Part shown: positions 28,404 through 37,073 of the stretch, in pieces
Layout of the letters: each line of letters opens with the position of its first letter
How positions within the stretch are numbered: the first letter of the stretch is position 1
Assembly: GCA_002731875.1 (NCBI GenBank)
Contig: PCCY01000021.1
Coordinates: 775,678-839,677 of the forward strand
DNA: 64,000 nucleotides
DNA from: Roseobacter sp.
GTDB taxonomy: Bacteria; Pseudomonadota; Alphaproteobacteria; Rhodobacterales; Rhodobacteraceae
Direction of reading: 5' to 3'
The notes under the pieces: generated by a model
Seen by the model: the letters and a program-made list of their open reading frames with translations, nothing else
Database searches by the model: none
What the model was told of the DNA's origin: nothing
Position numbers and translations under genes: made by a program

Positions 28404-29237
28404 TCAATCGGCATAGAGCGCATCGGCGTGAAACGCGACGTGATCTTCCATGAAAGTGGAAATAAAGAAATAGCTGTGATCATAGCCGGGTTGCATGCGG
28501 AATATTCCGTTTTGTCGCCGTTTTGCCAGCGCCGCGGCCAAGGCTTCCGGCTTTAACAAGTCGAGAAACTGGTCGTTTGTCCCCTGATCAATCAGGATTG
28601 GACCATCAAACCCGTTCTCGGCCATCAAGAGCGTTGCGTCGTGTTTGCCCCAGGTTTCTTCATCAGTGCCGAGATATGCGGAGAGTTGCTTGCGCCCCCA
28701 ATCACTGTTGGTCGGATTGGCAATGGGCGCGAAGGCGGAGACCGAGGTGAAACGCCCCGGCAGGTTCATCGCAAGGGTAAGGGCACCGTGCCCCCCCATC
28801 GAATGGCCGCAGATTGCCTGGCGGCTCATGTCGAGCGCGAAATTTTCAGACAGCAGGGCCGGAAGTTCGTCAGCAATATAGTCCCACATCTGAAAATGTG
28901 TTTGCCACGGGCCTTGAGTCGCGTTGATGTAGAACCCGGCACCTTTACCTAAATCGTAGGCATCATCGTCGGGCACGTCCTGGCCGCGCGGGGATGTATC
29001 GGGAAAGACAACCGCGATGCCATGTTCAGCCGCCCAGGCCTGGGCACCGGCTTTGGTCATCGCGTTTTCATGGGTGCAGGTCAGCCCGGAGAGAAACCAC
29101 AAAAGAGGTACCGGCCCCTGCTTTGCCTCTTCGGGCAGGAACAGGCCAAACGTCATGTCGCATTTGCAGGAGGTCGACGTGTGGGCATATACCCCCTGAA
29201 TGCCTTGGAAGCTGGTATTTTCCGAAATGGTTTTCAT
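28404..29237 (-). CDS. fghA: S-formylglutathione hydrolase
   Basis: A 277-residue esterase-D-like hydrolase that releases formate and glutathione in glutathione-dependent formaldehyde detoxification. The nucleophile motif is [12 protein letters not shown]; acid and histidine lie in [11 protein letters not shown] and GYDHSYFFI; the N-terminal [13 protein letters not shown] and [13 protein letters not shown] are family hallmarks. AAAGGAG precedes the ATG. The usual partner adhC/flhA is not in the window. Confidence 0.96.
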   Translation of the reverse strand: MKTISENTSFQGIQGVYAHTSTSCKCDMTFGLFLPEEAKQGPVPLLWFLSGLTCTHENAMTKAGAQAWAAEHGIAVVFPDTSPRGQDVPDDDAYDLGKGAGFYINATQGPWQTHFQMWDYIADELPALLSENFALDMSRQAICGHSMGGHGALTLAMNLPGRFTSVSAFAPIANPTNSDWGRKQLSAYLGTDEETWGKHDATLLMAENGFDGPILIDQGTNDQFLDLLKPEALAAALAKRRQNGIFRMQPGYDHSYFFISTFMEDHVAFHADALYAD

Positions 29238-29289
29238 GGCGGGCTCCTTTAGGAATGTCTGTTCTAGGGCTATCGGGCATTGACGAGCG

Positions 29290-29335
29290 CGGCAAGGGAG
29301 GCCCGCTCCGCGGGGGAGTATTTTTAAAAGGGTGA
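29290..29335 (-). repeat. GC-rich hairpin element, possible terminator
   Basis: Between the AEC transporter stop and the fghA start there is a GC-rich inverted-repeat block (CCCGCTCCGCGGG) followed on the plus strand by GGAGTATTTTT. A similar block ending in CCCCCGGAGTTTATTT lies at 41555-41610. From memory, such elements are frequent between roseobacter genes. Read on the minus strand, this one stands just after the AEC transporter stop-less flank and may act as a terminator or mRNA-stability element; this is inferred. Confidence 0.4.
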
Positions 29336-29338
29336 ATG

Positions 29339-30268
29339 TTACACGGCCGTCACCCAGGCGATGACGATGCTGACCGTGAAAATACTGAGAGCGGTGGACA
29401 CTAAAATAGCGGCTGAAACACGTTGCGGGCCCACATTATAGTGCTGGGCCAACATGTATACATTGCCGGCCACCGGAAGAGCGGCCGCAGATATGATGAC
29501 ACCCGCCTTGTAGGGGTCGACGTGAAACAGCGCGAAAGCCGCGATTGCGACGAAGGCGGGGTGGAGGATCAGTTTGCAAAAGGTCAGCCAGCCGGCAACT
29601 TGAAGCTTTTCGGCCGACTTGGTCGCGAGCGAAGCGCCAATGGCGAACAGCGCGCCCGGGGTGGCGGCTCCGCCGAGGATCATCAGAAAGTCATTCATCG
29701 GGTCAGGGATGGGGATACGAAGACCTGACCAGACGAAGCCAAGCCCCATGGCGACGATCATCGGATTCTTGATGAGGCCCATGCTGATCGTGCGAAGGAC
29801 GCGCATGCTCATCTGGCCGTCGCGCGAGCCTGTGATAAGGATGACGATGAGGCTGGAGAACACGATCAAGTCTATGGCCAGGACCAATACGACCGGGCCA
29901 ATTGCTTCGGGACCAAGCAACAGGGTAAGCATCGGCACGCCGAGAAACCCGGTGTTGCCAATTACGGCGCATTGCGCTTCCATTGCGTTGCTGGCGACAT
30001 CCAGATTGCGCAGGAAACCCACCATGCTGGCAATGCCATAGACGAAGGCCGTGCCCCAAAGGTAGGCGGCTACAAGTCGGTTATCCCACACGTCGGCCAA
30101 GGACAGGCTGGCTGAAAAGTGAAACAGCATCGCCGACAGGGCGAAGTAGAACACGAATTTCGTCAGGTAGGCCGTGGCTTCCGCAGTGAAAAAGCGGGTG
30201 CGACCGGCCCAGTACCCGAGCCCGATGAGCGCAAAAAACGGTAGGGTTTTGAGGAAGATCGCAAACAT
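29339..30268 (-). CDS. AEC family transporter
   Basis: A 309-residue auxin-efflux-carrier-family protein with about ten hydrophobic segments in two repeats of five. Recognisable parts are ALIGLGYWAGR near the N-terminus, the NTGFLGVPM motif and the C-terminal GALFAIGASLATKS and SAAALPVAGNVYMLAQ. AEC proteins export or import small organic anions such as malonate or auxin; substrate unknown here. It stands 67 bases downstream of mbfA on the same strand. Confidence 0.88.
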   Translation of the reverse strand: MFAIFLKTLPFFALIGLGYWAGRTRFFTAEATAYLTKFVFYFALSAMLFHFSASLSLADVWDNRLVAAYLWGTAFVYGIASMVGFLRNLDVASNAMEAQCAVIGNTGFLGVPMLTLLLGPEAIGPVVLVLAIDLIVFSSLIVILITGSRDGQMSMRVLRTISMGLIKNPMIVAMGLGFVWSGLRIPIPDPMNDFLMILGGAATPGALFAIGASLATKSAEKLQVAGWLTFCKLILHPAFVAIAAFALFHVDPYKAGVIISAAALPVAGNVYMLAQHYNVGPQRVSAAILVSTALSIFTVSIVIAWVTAV

Positions 30269-30335
30269 CAGGAAGTGTTAGCTGTCGCGGGCACAGGGTG
30301 CAACGGTACAGCTGGGCCCAATGCGTATTTTTAGA

Positions 30336-31310
30336 TCATCCAGAGCCAATAAGAACACCTACCGCAAAAACCAGTGCCCCGCCAAGCACGACCTGGAAGG
30401 CGGCGCGAAAGAAAGGCGTGTTCATGTAGCGGTTTTGTATCCAGGCAATGGCCCACAGCTCTATGAACACCACGCCGAACGCGATGATCGTCGCGGTCCA
30501 GAAGTCCGTGATAAGATAGGGCAAAGCGTGACCCAGCCCGCCCAGTGTGGTCATGACGCCGGCGGCCAAGCCGCGCTTGATCGGCGAGCCACGGCCCGAA
30601 ATCTGGCCGTCGTCCGATGCCGCTTCGGTAAACCCCATCGAGATACCCGCGCCGACCGAGGCCGCAAGGCCGACGAGGAAGGTGGTCCAGGTATTTTGGG
30701 TCGCAAAGGCTGTGGCGAAGATCGGGGCGAGTGTCGAAACCGACCCATCCATCAGCCCGGCCAGGCCCGGTTGCACCCAAGTCAAGATAAACTGGCGGTG
30801 TGCTTCGGAATTTTCCTTCACGATGGTGTCGTCGGTCAGGTGTTCGTCGCTCAGGTTTTCCGCAGTAAGCTGGTGGCCTGCTTCGGCGGCGGCCAGATCT
30901 CCGAGCAATTTGCGCGTGGACGCGTCGGAACTGCGTGCCGCCGCCAAAAGGTAGAAGCGTTCGGCTGCTTGCTCCATCGCATTGGCTTCGGCGCGAATAC
31001 GGTCGAGGCCGAGGTTTTCGATCAGCCAGACGGGTGTGCGAGCGTAGTACCCCGATACGTGCTCGCGACGGATAAGCGGAATGACACTGCCGAACCTTTT
31101 GCTATGAAGATCTATCAACTGCTGTCGATGGCTGTCTTCTTCGGTTGCCATGCCGTCGAAGACGGCCGCACTGTCTGGATATTCGCTGCGCAGATTTTCG
31201 GCGTATCCACGGTATATGCGCGCATCGTCTTCTTCGGAAGAGATGGCGAGAGCGATTATTTCCTGTTCTGTCAGATCATCAAAACGTTTGCGGTTTAGGA
31301 AGGAACGCAT
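30336..31310 (-). CDS. mbfA: Membrane-bound ferritin-like iron exporter MbfA
   Basis: A 324-residue fusion of an N-terminal erythrin/ferritin-like domain (about 10-150) and a C-terminal VIT1/CCC1-type membrane domain (about 170-324). The di-iron-type residues are in SSEEDDARIY, ATEEDSHRQQ, NAMEQAAERFY and AEAGHQ; the transporter part has LAGLMDGSVSTLAP and GAGISMGFTEAASDDG. Homologues in Bradyrhizobium and Agrobacterium export iron and protect against iron and acid/peroxide stress, and are controlled by Irr. An Irr-box-like palindrome lies 20 bases upstream. Confidence 0.95.
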   Translation of the reverse strand: MRSFLNRKRFDDLTEQEIIALAISSEEDDARIYRGYAENLRSEYPDSAAVFDGMATEEDSHRQQLIDLHSKRFGSVIPLIRREHVSGYYARTPVWLIENLGLDRIRAEANAMEQAAERFYLLAAARSSDASTRKLLGDLAAAEAGHQLTAENLSDEHLTDDTIVKENSEAHRQFILTWVQPGLAGLMDGSVSTLAPIFATAFATQNTWTTFLVGLAASVGAGISMGFTEAASDDGQISGRGSPIKRGLAAGVMTTLGGLGHALPYLITDFWTATIIAFGVVFIELWAIAWIQNRYMNTPFFRAAFQVVLGGALVFAVGVLIGSG

Positions 31311-31329
31311 GAGGGCACTTTCTTGCAGC

Positions 31330-31346
31330 TTAGAATAATTCTAAGC
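31330..31346. promoter_or_regulatory. Perfect 17-bp palindrome resembling an Irr box (ICE)
   Basis: CTTAGAATAATTCTAAG is a perfect palindrome of 8-bp arms around a central A. Its core TTAGAA-N3-TTCTAA matches the iron control element that I know for the alphaproteobacterial heme-dependent regulator Irr. It ends 20 bases before the mbfA start codon, a position fitting repression. mbfA is an established Irr target in rhizobia. Binding here is inferred. Confidence 0.82.
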
Positions 31347-31447
31347 ACTGGACTGAATGGAGGCAACCCGTTTCGGATTGGAATTGAATTCGCTTTAGGA
31401 ACTAAACAGAACGGTTTATATCCGAAATCGCATACGGCGGAGAATAC

Positions 31448-32065
31448 ATGACCCTTGTTCCAGACAAAATCCACAGAGGCAGAAAATTTGACCAGGTGCT
31501 TGCAGGTGCACGCCAGGTTTTCATGGCTGATGGTTTTGAAGGAGCAAGCGTGGACGAGATTGCCCGGGTGGCACAGGTGTCCAAGGCGACCTTGTACAGT
31601 TACTTTCCAGACAAACGCCTGTTGTTCATGGAGGTCGCCAACGTCGAATGTGTGAGGCAGTCGCGGTATGCCCTGGACAGCATTAACCCCGAAGACGCGC
31701 CCCATAAGGTATTAGGCCAGGCCGGGCGGCATTTTCTTCGGTTTGTCACATCGACTTTTGGGCAGCAGATGTATCGGTTGTGCGTGGCAGAGTCAGATCG
31801 ATTTCCTGAGCTGGGACAAAGGTTTTACCATTCTGGCCCGGCGGTTGTAAGGCGAGAGATGGCCACCTATTTTCTCACCGCGATGGCGCGGGGGGAGTTG
31901 AAGATTGACGATCCTTTGTTGGCCGCAGACCAGTTTGGCGAACTTTGCAAGGCTGACCTGTTTTTGCGGTTAACATTCGGCGTCATCGATACGGTAAAGG
32001 AAGAGGAAATCGACCGGGTCGTCGATAGCGCAGTCGAGATGTTCATGGCGCGGTATGGCACTTAG
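31448..32065 (+). CDS. TetR family transcriptional regulator
   Basis: A 205-residue TetR regulator. The N-terminal helix-turn-helix is clear: ADGFEGASVDEIARVAQVSK then ATLYSYFPDKRLLF. The C-terminal ligand domain resembles the TetR_C group with FGQQMYRLCVAESDRFPELG. It is convergent with paaK (3' ends overlap by four bases) and divergent from mbfA. It could regulate paaIK, or itself; the neighbouring promoter with mbfA contains an 8-bp inverted repeat (31372-31379 and 31420-31427) that might be its site. Ligand unknown. Confidence 0.9.
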   Translation: MTLVPDKIHRGRKFDQVLAGARQVFMADGFEGASVDEIARVAQVSKATLYSYFPDKRLLFMEVANVECVRQSRYALDSINPEDAPHKVLGQAGRHFLRFVTSTFGQQMYRLCVAESDRFPELGQRFYHSGPAVVRREMATYFLTAMARGELKIDDPLLAADQFGELCKADLFLRLTFGVIDTVKEEEIDRVVDSAVEMFMARYGT

Positions 32066-33372
32066 TGCCGGGTGCGTTTGTCGATAATTCGGATCGCCTT
32101 TCCCTCTGACCGTGCCACCGCGCCTTGGTTAACCACGTCGATGGTAACACTGATGCCCACCGTGTCCTTGATCCGTGCGGCAAGTGATTTCGCGACAGCG
32201 GCGCGGGCGTCGGCCCCAACGCTCGCATCGGTGCATTCACACAAGACATGAAGTTGATCCATGCGCCCGGGGTTGTCGAGATGAATTTGGAAATGCGGGG
32301 CCAAGCCCGGAGTGGCCATCAGCGCTTCTTCGATCTGGGTAGGAAAGACGTTGACGCCGCGCAGGATGATCATGTCATCGCTGCGCCCGGTCACTTTTTC
32401 CATCCGGCGCATTGTGCGGGCAGTGCCGGCAAGCAAGCGGCTGAGGTCGCGGGTGCGATAGCGAATGATCGGAAAAGCTTCCTTGGTGAGGGAGGTGAAC
32501 ACCAGTTCGCCTTTTTCACCGTCGGCGACGGGGCGACCGGTCACAGGGTCAATCACTTCGGGGTAGAAGTGGTCTTCCCAGATGTGCAGCCCGTCTTTGG
32601 TTTCCACACATTCACACGATACACCGGGACCAATAATTTCGGATAGCCCATAAATGTCTACCGCATGCATGTCAAAGGCCTGCTCGATCTCGAGCCGCAT
32701 CGCATTTGTCCAAGGCTCAGCGCCGAAAATGCCGACATCAAGGGAGGATTGGCGCGGGTCGATACCCTGGCGGGCATATTCATCCAGGATCGACAGGGCA
32801 TATGAAGGAGTCACGGTGATCCCGTTGGGTTTGAAATCTTCAATAAGGCGAACCTGACGTTGTGTCATGCCGCCGGAAATTGGTACGGTGCAGACACCCA
32901 ATGCATCAGCGCCCAAGTGGATGCCCAAACCCCCGGTAAACAAGCCATAACCATAGGCATTATGGAGCATGTCACCCCGCTTTAAGCCCGCTGCGCGCAA
33001 AGATCGCGCGACCACGCTTCCCCAGTGGGACAGATCGTTTTCGGTATAACCCACAACCGTAGGCTGGCCAGTGGTCCCCGATGAGGCGTGAACGCGTGCC
33101 AGTTGGTCGCGCGGTACCGCACACATGCCGAAAGGATAGTTGTCACGCAGATCGGTTTTTACCGTGAAGGGGAATTTGGACAGATCATCGAGGCTGCTTA
33201 GATCATCGGGGTGCACCTTCGCTTCGTCAAAGCTCTTTCGATAAAACGCCACGTTGTCATAAGCGTGGCGCAGCGACCATTTCAGGCGGTCGAGTTGCAG
33301 GGCGCTGATTTCGTCGCGGCTTGCGATTTCGATCGGGTCGAGGCTGGATCTTGCGGGGGTGAGGTCCTTCAT
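32062..33372 (-). CDS. paaK: Phenylacetate-CoA ligase
   Basis: A 436-residue adenylate-forming ligase making phenylacetyl-CoA from phenylacetate, CoA and ATP, the first step of aerobic phenylacetate breakdown. Motifs include the P-loop-like HASSGTTGQPTVVGYT, the acceptor block AYGYGLFTGGLG, IYGLSEIIGPGVS, the hinge region YRTRDLSRL and the C-terminal GRSDDMIILRGVNVFPTQIE. Length is normal. The ATG overlaps the paaI stop by four bases. The ring-oxygenating genes (paaABCDE) are not in the window. Confidence 0.96.
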   Translation of the reverse strand: MKDLTPARSSLDPIEIASRDEISALQLDRLKWSLRHAYDNVAFYRKSFDEAKVHPDDLSSLDDLSKFPFTVKTDLRDNYPFGMCAVPRDQLARVHASSGTTGQPTVVGYTENDLSHWGSVVARSLRAAGLKRGDMLHNAYGYGLFTGGLGIHLGADALGVCTVPISGGMTQRQVRLIEDFKPNGITVTPSYALSILDEYARQGIDPRQSSLDVGIFGAEPWTNAMRLEIEQAFDMHAVDIYGLSEIIGPGVSCECVETKDGLHIWEDHFYPEVIDPVTGRPVADGEKGELVFTSLTKEAFPIIRYRTRDLSRLLAGTARTMRRMEKVTGRSDDMIILRGVNVFPTQIEEALMATPGLAPHFQIHLDNPGRMDQLHVLCECTDASVGADARAAVAKSLAARIKDTVGISVTIDVVNQGAVARSEGKAIRIIDKRTRH

Positions 33373-33806
33373 TCTGACTTTTCCTCTGGAAAATGCTGAC
33401 CGGAAATAGTTCGGGACAGGCCCCGGAACAATGCGATGGTGCGACCGTCCTGGCCCGTGACCGTGACATCATATATACCTGAACGCCCGGTTCTGGACTG
33501 TTCGATGGCTTGAGCGGTCAAGCGTTCGCCGGATCGGGCAGGCGCAAGATATGTGATCTGGTTTTGCATAGCGACGACCAGTTGATTGTACGAATTACAG
33601 GCGAACGCAAAGGCACTGTCGGCGAGCGTGAAGATATAGCCACCATGACAGATGCCATGCCCGTTCAGCATGTCAGCGGTCACCGTCATGGTGAGATCGG
33701 CTTGACCCGGTGCTGTTCTCTCAAGCCGAATACCCAGACTTTTGCTGGCGTTATCCTTTGCCCACATCGCAGCGGCGGATTTCTCAGCGCGATTTTGAGG
33801 TGTCAT
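33369..33806 (-). CDS. paaI: Hydroxyphenylacetyl-CoA thioesterase PaaI
   Basis: A 145-residue hotdog-fold thioesterase. The family motif HGICHGGYIFTLADSAFAFA contains the catalytic acid and the conserved histidine. It hydrolyses stalled phenylacetyl-CoA ring-oxidation products, freeing CoA. It is coupled to paaK by an ATGA overlap. The 116 bases upstream, toward the DUF2794 gene, contain the divergent promoter. Confidence 0.95.
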   Translation of the reverse strand: MTPQNRAEKSAAAMWAKDNASKSLGIRLERTAPGQADLTMTVTADMLNGHGICHGGYIFTLADSAFAFACNSYNQLVVAMQNQITYLAPARSGERLTAQAIEQSRTGRSGIYDVTVTGQDGRTIALFRGLSRTISGQHFPEEKSE

Positions 33807-33922
33807 GCCGTGCAGCCTTTATGTTTCACTGGGTGTAGTATTGCGAAATATTTGTAACGCTTTCAAGATATTTGATCCGCTGGCCTCTTGATTTGATCCG
33901 TGAAGAGCGCAACTGTCAAAGG

Positions 33923-34273
33923 ATGACTTTCCATATCCATTCCTCCCAGCCGCCGACTGACCCTGTCCCGGAACAAATTGCTTTCCATCGGACGGAGTTG
34001 GCTCCGATCCTGTCTCTTTATGGCCGAATGGTCGCCGCAGGCGAGTGGCGCGATTACGGGATATCCTGTCTAAGAGAGGTTGCGGTGTTTTCGATATTTC
34101 GGCGCACGGCAGAGATGCCGCTGTACCGGATCGAAAAGCGTCCGAAGTTACGCATGAAACAAGGGATGTATGCGGTCATCGGACCAAACGGTCAGGTATT
34201 GCGACGCGGGCACGACCTGAGCGCCGTGCTGCGCGTGCTGGAACGTAAGTTCATCAAGGCGGTAGAGAATTGA
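33923..34273 (+). CDS. DUF2794 domain-containing protein
   Basis: A 116-residue soluble protein of the alphaproteobacterial DUF2794 family. The core is recognisable: QIAFHRTELAPILSLYGRMV, AAGEWRDYGIS, EVAVFSIFRR, PLYRIEKRPKLRMKQGMYAV and GHDLSAVLRVL. Function unknown; the conserved basic residues hint at nucleic acid or phosphate binding, which is speculation. ATG 33923 gives the family-like N-terminus; an earlier TTG at 33872 is less likely. Confidence 0.88.
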   Translation: MTFHIHSSQPPTDPVPEQIAFHRTELAPILSLYGRMVAAGEWRDYGISCLREVAVFSIFRRTAEMPLYRIEKRPKLRMKQGMYAVIGPNGQVLRRGHDLSAVLRVLERKFIKAVEN

Positions 34274-34322
34274 GCGCCCCACCATGATGCGACCGGGTAT
34301 GGATTTAAGTCCATTTGGAATA

Positions 34323-35102
34323 TCATAGACGTTTATGTGCCGTAACAGGCCCATCCGTTCGTGCGATACGCTGCACTGCGTCACCGATAGGTTCATATGT
34401 TACAGCCATATGATGTGCGTTCGCGTGGATCAGCATGTCGGGGCCAGTTATCAGGGCGACATGGCCTTTCCAGAACAGGAGGTCATTGCGCATATACGCG
34501 GAGCCAGGGGGGCACGCCCAACCCAATTGGGATTTTTGTTGATCGCTGTCGGCTGGGCTGGGTATGTTGCATGCCAGCAAGGCCGCTTGAACCAGGCCTG
34601 AGCAGTCGATGCCCCAAGAACTATTGCCGCCCCAGAGATATGGGGTACCCAAAAAGAGACCGGCAACGGAGGCGGGGTCATGGCTGGTTTGCGTCAGCGG
34701 TGTCAAATGCTGGAGAGGGATATAGCCCAAGCTGGTCTTTGCGAAACTGGCGGCTTCGCTCTGGACCGATACCCGGCTTGCGAAACTCAAAGAACTGCGA
34801 TCGGCCGATTTAAAGTCGGGTTGACTGTAGGCATGCGTGGCTCTTGCGGACACCCAATGTGTTGCTTGAAGTTGTGGCCCAATTGCGGTGTTTTGCATGT
34901 AACCGCAGTAGCTATCCTTTGCCAGCTGGACATAGGACCACGACCCGAAGTCACCCAAAACCGTTAAGGTGTCGCCGGACAACGACTGGCGTTCGCGAGG
35001 GCCGCGCGGATGCTGGCACAGGTCAGCGACAGGGCTGATCACTTGGCCCGCGGAACGCATCGTCACCAGGGCCGGGTCGGGGTGGAGCCGGTAATCGGTC
35101 AT
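34323..35102 (-). CDS. NlpC/P60 (C40) family peptidase with SH3-like domains, no signal peptide
   Basis: A 259-residue cysteine peptidase. Two bacterial SH3-like regions (about 20-75 and 85-135) precede the C40 domain, with the catalytic cysteine in GIDCSGLVQ, the histidine in GHVALITG and a third polar residue in LIHANAHH. YLWGGNSSWG is the usual lead-in. No signal peptide is visible, so it probably acts in the cytosol, as YkfC-type enzymes that cleave imported cell-wall peptides do. The ATG overlaps the aminopeptidase stop (ATGA), so the two are coupled. Confidence 0.9.
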   Translation of the reverse strand: MTDYRLHPDPALVTMRSAGQVISPVADLCQHPRGPRERQSLSGDTLTVLGDFGSWSYVQLAKDSYCGYMQNTAIGPQLQATHWVSARATHAYSQPDFKSADRSSLSFASRVSVQSEAASFAKTSLGYIPLQHLTPLTQTSHDPASVAGLFLGTPYLWGGNSSWGIDCSGLVQAALLACNIPSPADSDQQKSQLGWACPPGSAYMRNDLLFWKGHVALITGPDMLIHANAHHMAVTYEPIGDAVQRIARTDGPVTAHKRL

Positions 35103-36481
35103 TTGCAAAGCAGAGTTTCCAAGGTTGACAGCAGGGCGCGGGTTGCCTGGCCGACCCCACCCTTGGGGCGGGCGGGGGCAGGGGTCGGTTGCCATCCGTA
35201 AATGTCAAAATGCGCGTATGAGCTTGCGGTGACGAAGCGGCGCAAAAATAGTGCCGCGGTTATCGACCCGGCAAACCCGCCAGACGGTGCGTTGTCAAGG
35301 TCAGCGATGCCGGGTTCGATCATCGGTTCATACGGCGCATGGAAAGGCATGCGCCACACCGGATCGGATTGCTGGCACGCCGCTGTTTCGAGGGATGTGA
35401 CAAAGGCAGAGTCGTTGCTGAAATACGGAGCAAGATCAGGGCCGACTGCGACCCGTGCTGCGCCTGTCAGCGTTGCCATCGAAATGATTTGGTCGGGTTG
35501 ATCCTCGTCCGCCAGCGCCAATGCGTCTGCCAATACCAAGCGCCCTTCGGCATCGGTATTGTTGATCTCAATCGTCTGGCCCTTACGAGAGGTCAGGATA
35601 TCCTGGGGCCGAAAGGCATTGCCTGAAACAGAGTTTTCCACCGCAGGGATCAAGACCCTGAGCTGTAGGTTCAGGCCAATGGCCATAATCATGTGAGCCA
35701 GGCCGAGCACGGCGGCGGCCCCGCCCATGTCTTTTTTCATGAGCCCCATTGAGGCACCAGGTTTGAGGTTGAGCCCGCCCGTATCAAAGCAGACGCCCTT
35801 GCCGACCAGCGTGATTTTCTTACCCTCGGTACCCCATTTGAGGTCGATCAGCCGTGGCGCACGGTCAGCAGCGCGGCCGACGGCATGGATAAGCGGGAAA
35901 TTATTTGTAAGCAGGTCGTCGCCCACCAAAACGTCTATATTTGCACCATGTTGCTTTGCCAGGTCGCGTGCAGCAGTTTCCAGATCGGGGGGGCCCATAT
36001 CGGACGCTGGCGTGTTGATGAGATCGCGGGTTAGAAATTCGCCCTGGGCCTGGGCGGTTATACGTGCGGCATCTATCCCCGCCGGCGCCACCAGCTGCGC
36101 CTTCATCGGCGTAGCCCGGGCATAACGGTCGAAACGATAAGAGGCGAGAAGCCAGCCTAGGCTTTCGATCGCCAGCTCTGCGGGGGCCAGGCTGCTTTCG
36201 AGATGATAGACCCCGGTCGGCAGATTGGTCGCAGCGCCCGCCAGATGGAAGCGGCCGCGTTCGCGGGTAGATGGTGTGCCATAACCTGCCAACGCGCACT
36301 GAAGGGTACCGTCAGGATTTGGCATGGCCAGGGCCTGTCCCAAACCGCCTGTGAAGCCGTTGATATCGACCCAGGCAGCGACTGGCCCCGACTGTGTTTT
36401 CAGCCAATCACTTAGTTGATCCTGAGCGATAAGATACAGCGGGATCGACGTGTGGGTCGGGTCGGCGAAGTGGGCGGACAT
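35099..36481 (-). CDS. M17 family leucyl aminopeptidase
   Basis: A 460-residue M17 aminopeptidase. The di-metal active site is intact: VGKGVCFDTGGLNLKP, SMGLMKKDMGGAA and the signature NTDAEGRLVLADAL. It removes N-terminal residues from peptides in the cytosol. The ATG at 36481 follows AAAGG; an extension to 36538 is rejected. Coupling to the NlpC/P60 gene suggests a joint role in degrading murein-derived peptides, which is an inference. Confidence 0.93.
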   Translation of the reverse strand: MSAHFADPTHTSIPLYLIAQDQLSDWLKTQSGPVAAWVDINGFTGGLGQALAMPNPDGTLQCALAGYGTPSTRERGRFHLAGAATNLPTGVYHLESSLAPAELAIESLGWLLASYRFDRYARATPMKAQLVAPAGIDAARITAQAQGEFLTRDLINTPASDMGPPDLETAARDLAKQHGANIDVLVGDDLLTNNFPLIHAVGRAADRAPRLIDLKWGTEGKKITLVGKGVCFDTGGLNLKPGASMGLMKKDMGGAAAVLGLAHMIMAIGLNLQLRVLIPAVENSVSGNAFRPQDILTSRKGQTIEINNTDAEGRLVLADALALADEDQPDQIISMATLTGAARVAVGPDLAPYFSNDSAFVTSLETAACQQSDPVWRMPFHAPYEPMIEPGIADLDNAPSGGFAGSITAALFLRRFVTASSYAHFDIYGWQPTPAPARPKGGVGQATRALLSTLETLLCK

Positions 36482-36548
36482 AGAACGGGACCTTTCGGGC
36501 AAATATTTTTGCCGCAGCCTAATCCTATCCTCTGCCACCGCAAGCCCG

Positions 36549-36926
36549 TCAGTACGACGAAGCGGGCATATCCAAGATGGCGGTCAGTGAACGTTCGCCT
36601 ACCCGTATCAGCCTTCTCAGGGTTGCGGCCACGGCGACATGGTCGTTTTGATCGATCGACATGGTAACATCGTGTGCGACAGCGGTCAGCTGGGCTAGAC
36701 CTACCTGATCCGCGATAGCGATCAAGGAACGGCTGTTCTTGCGCAGTTCGCCCCAATTTGAAGCATGAAAAAGCCTGTCACAATGGGATATGCGCAAGGC
36801 AAGTTCCTCCATCGTGCGCGAAACGACATCTTCGGCGTCCGCCTCGCCCAGTTGCGCATAGAGAGAGCCGAGTCGTACGTGGTCGACGCAGACTTGTTCG
36901 GTAGGTCGCATTTGCAAAATCTGCAT
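36549..36926 (-). CDS. Conserved roseobacter helical protein (Hpt-like)
   Basis: A 125-residue, mostly helical soluble protein. Recognisable segments are VVSRTMEELALRISHCDR, ELRKNSRSLIAIADQVGL and a C-terminal LIRVGERSLTAILD. The pattern of four to five helices resembles a histidine phosphotransfer bundle, but the expected HxxKG motif is absent. I know it as a frequent neighbour of the M17 aminopeptidase in roseobacters. AAAGGTG stands before ATG 36926. Function unknown. Confidence 0.75.
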   Translation of the reverse strand: MQILQMRPTEQVCVDHVRLGSLYAQLGEADAEDVVSRTMEELALRISHCDRLFHASNWGELRKNSRSLIAIADQVGLAQLTAVAHDVTMSIDQNDHVAVAATLRRLIRVGERSLTAILDMPASSY

Positions 36927-37073
36927 TTTATCACCTTTTGATACCGCCCCCACGATATGGGATGACCATAGAGGGATAGAGATTTTCAAATGGTTTAAGC
37001 CTGCGTATATTATTGCTCGAATGTGATAAGAATTCAGAGTATCCCGTTAAAAATACAAAGAGGCGAGACGCAT

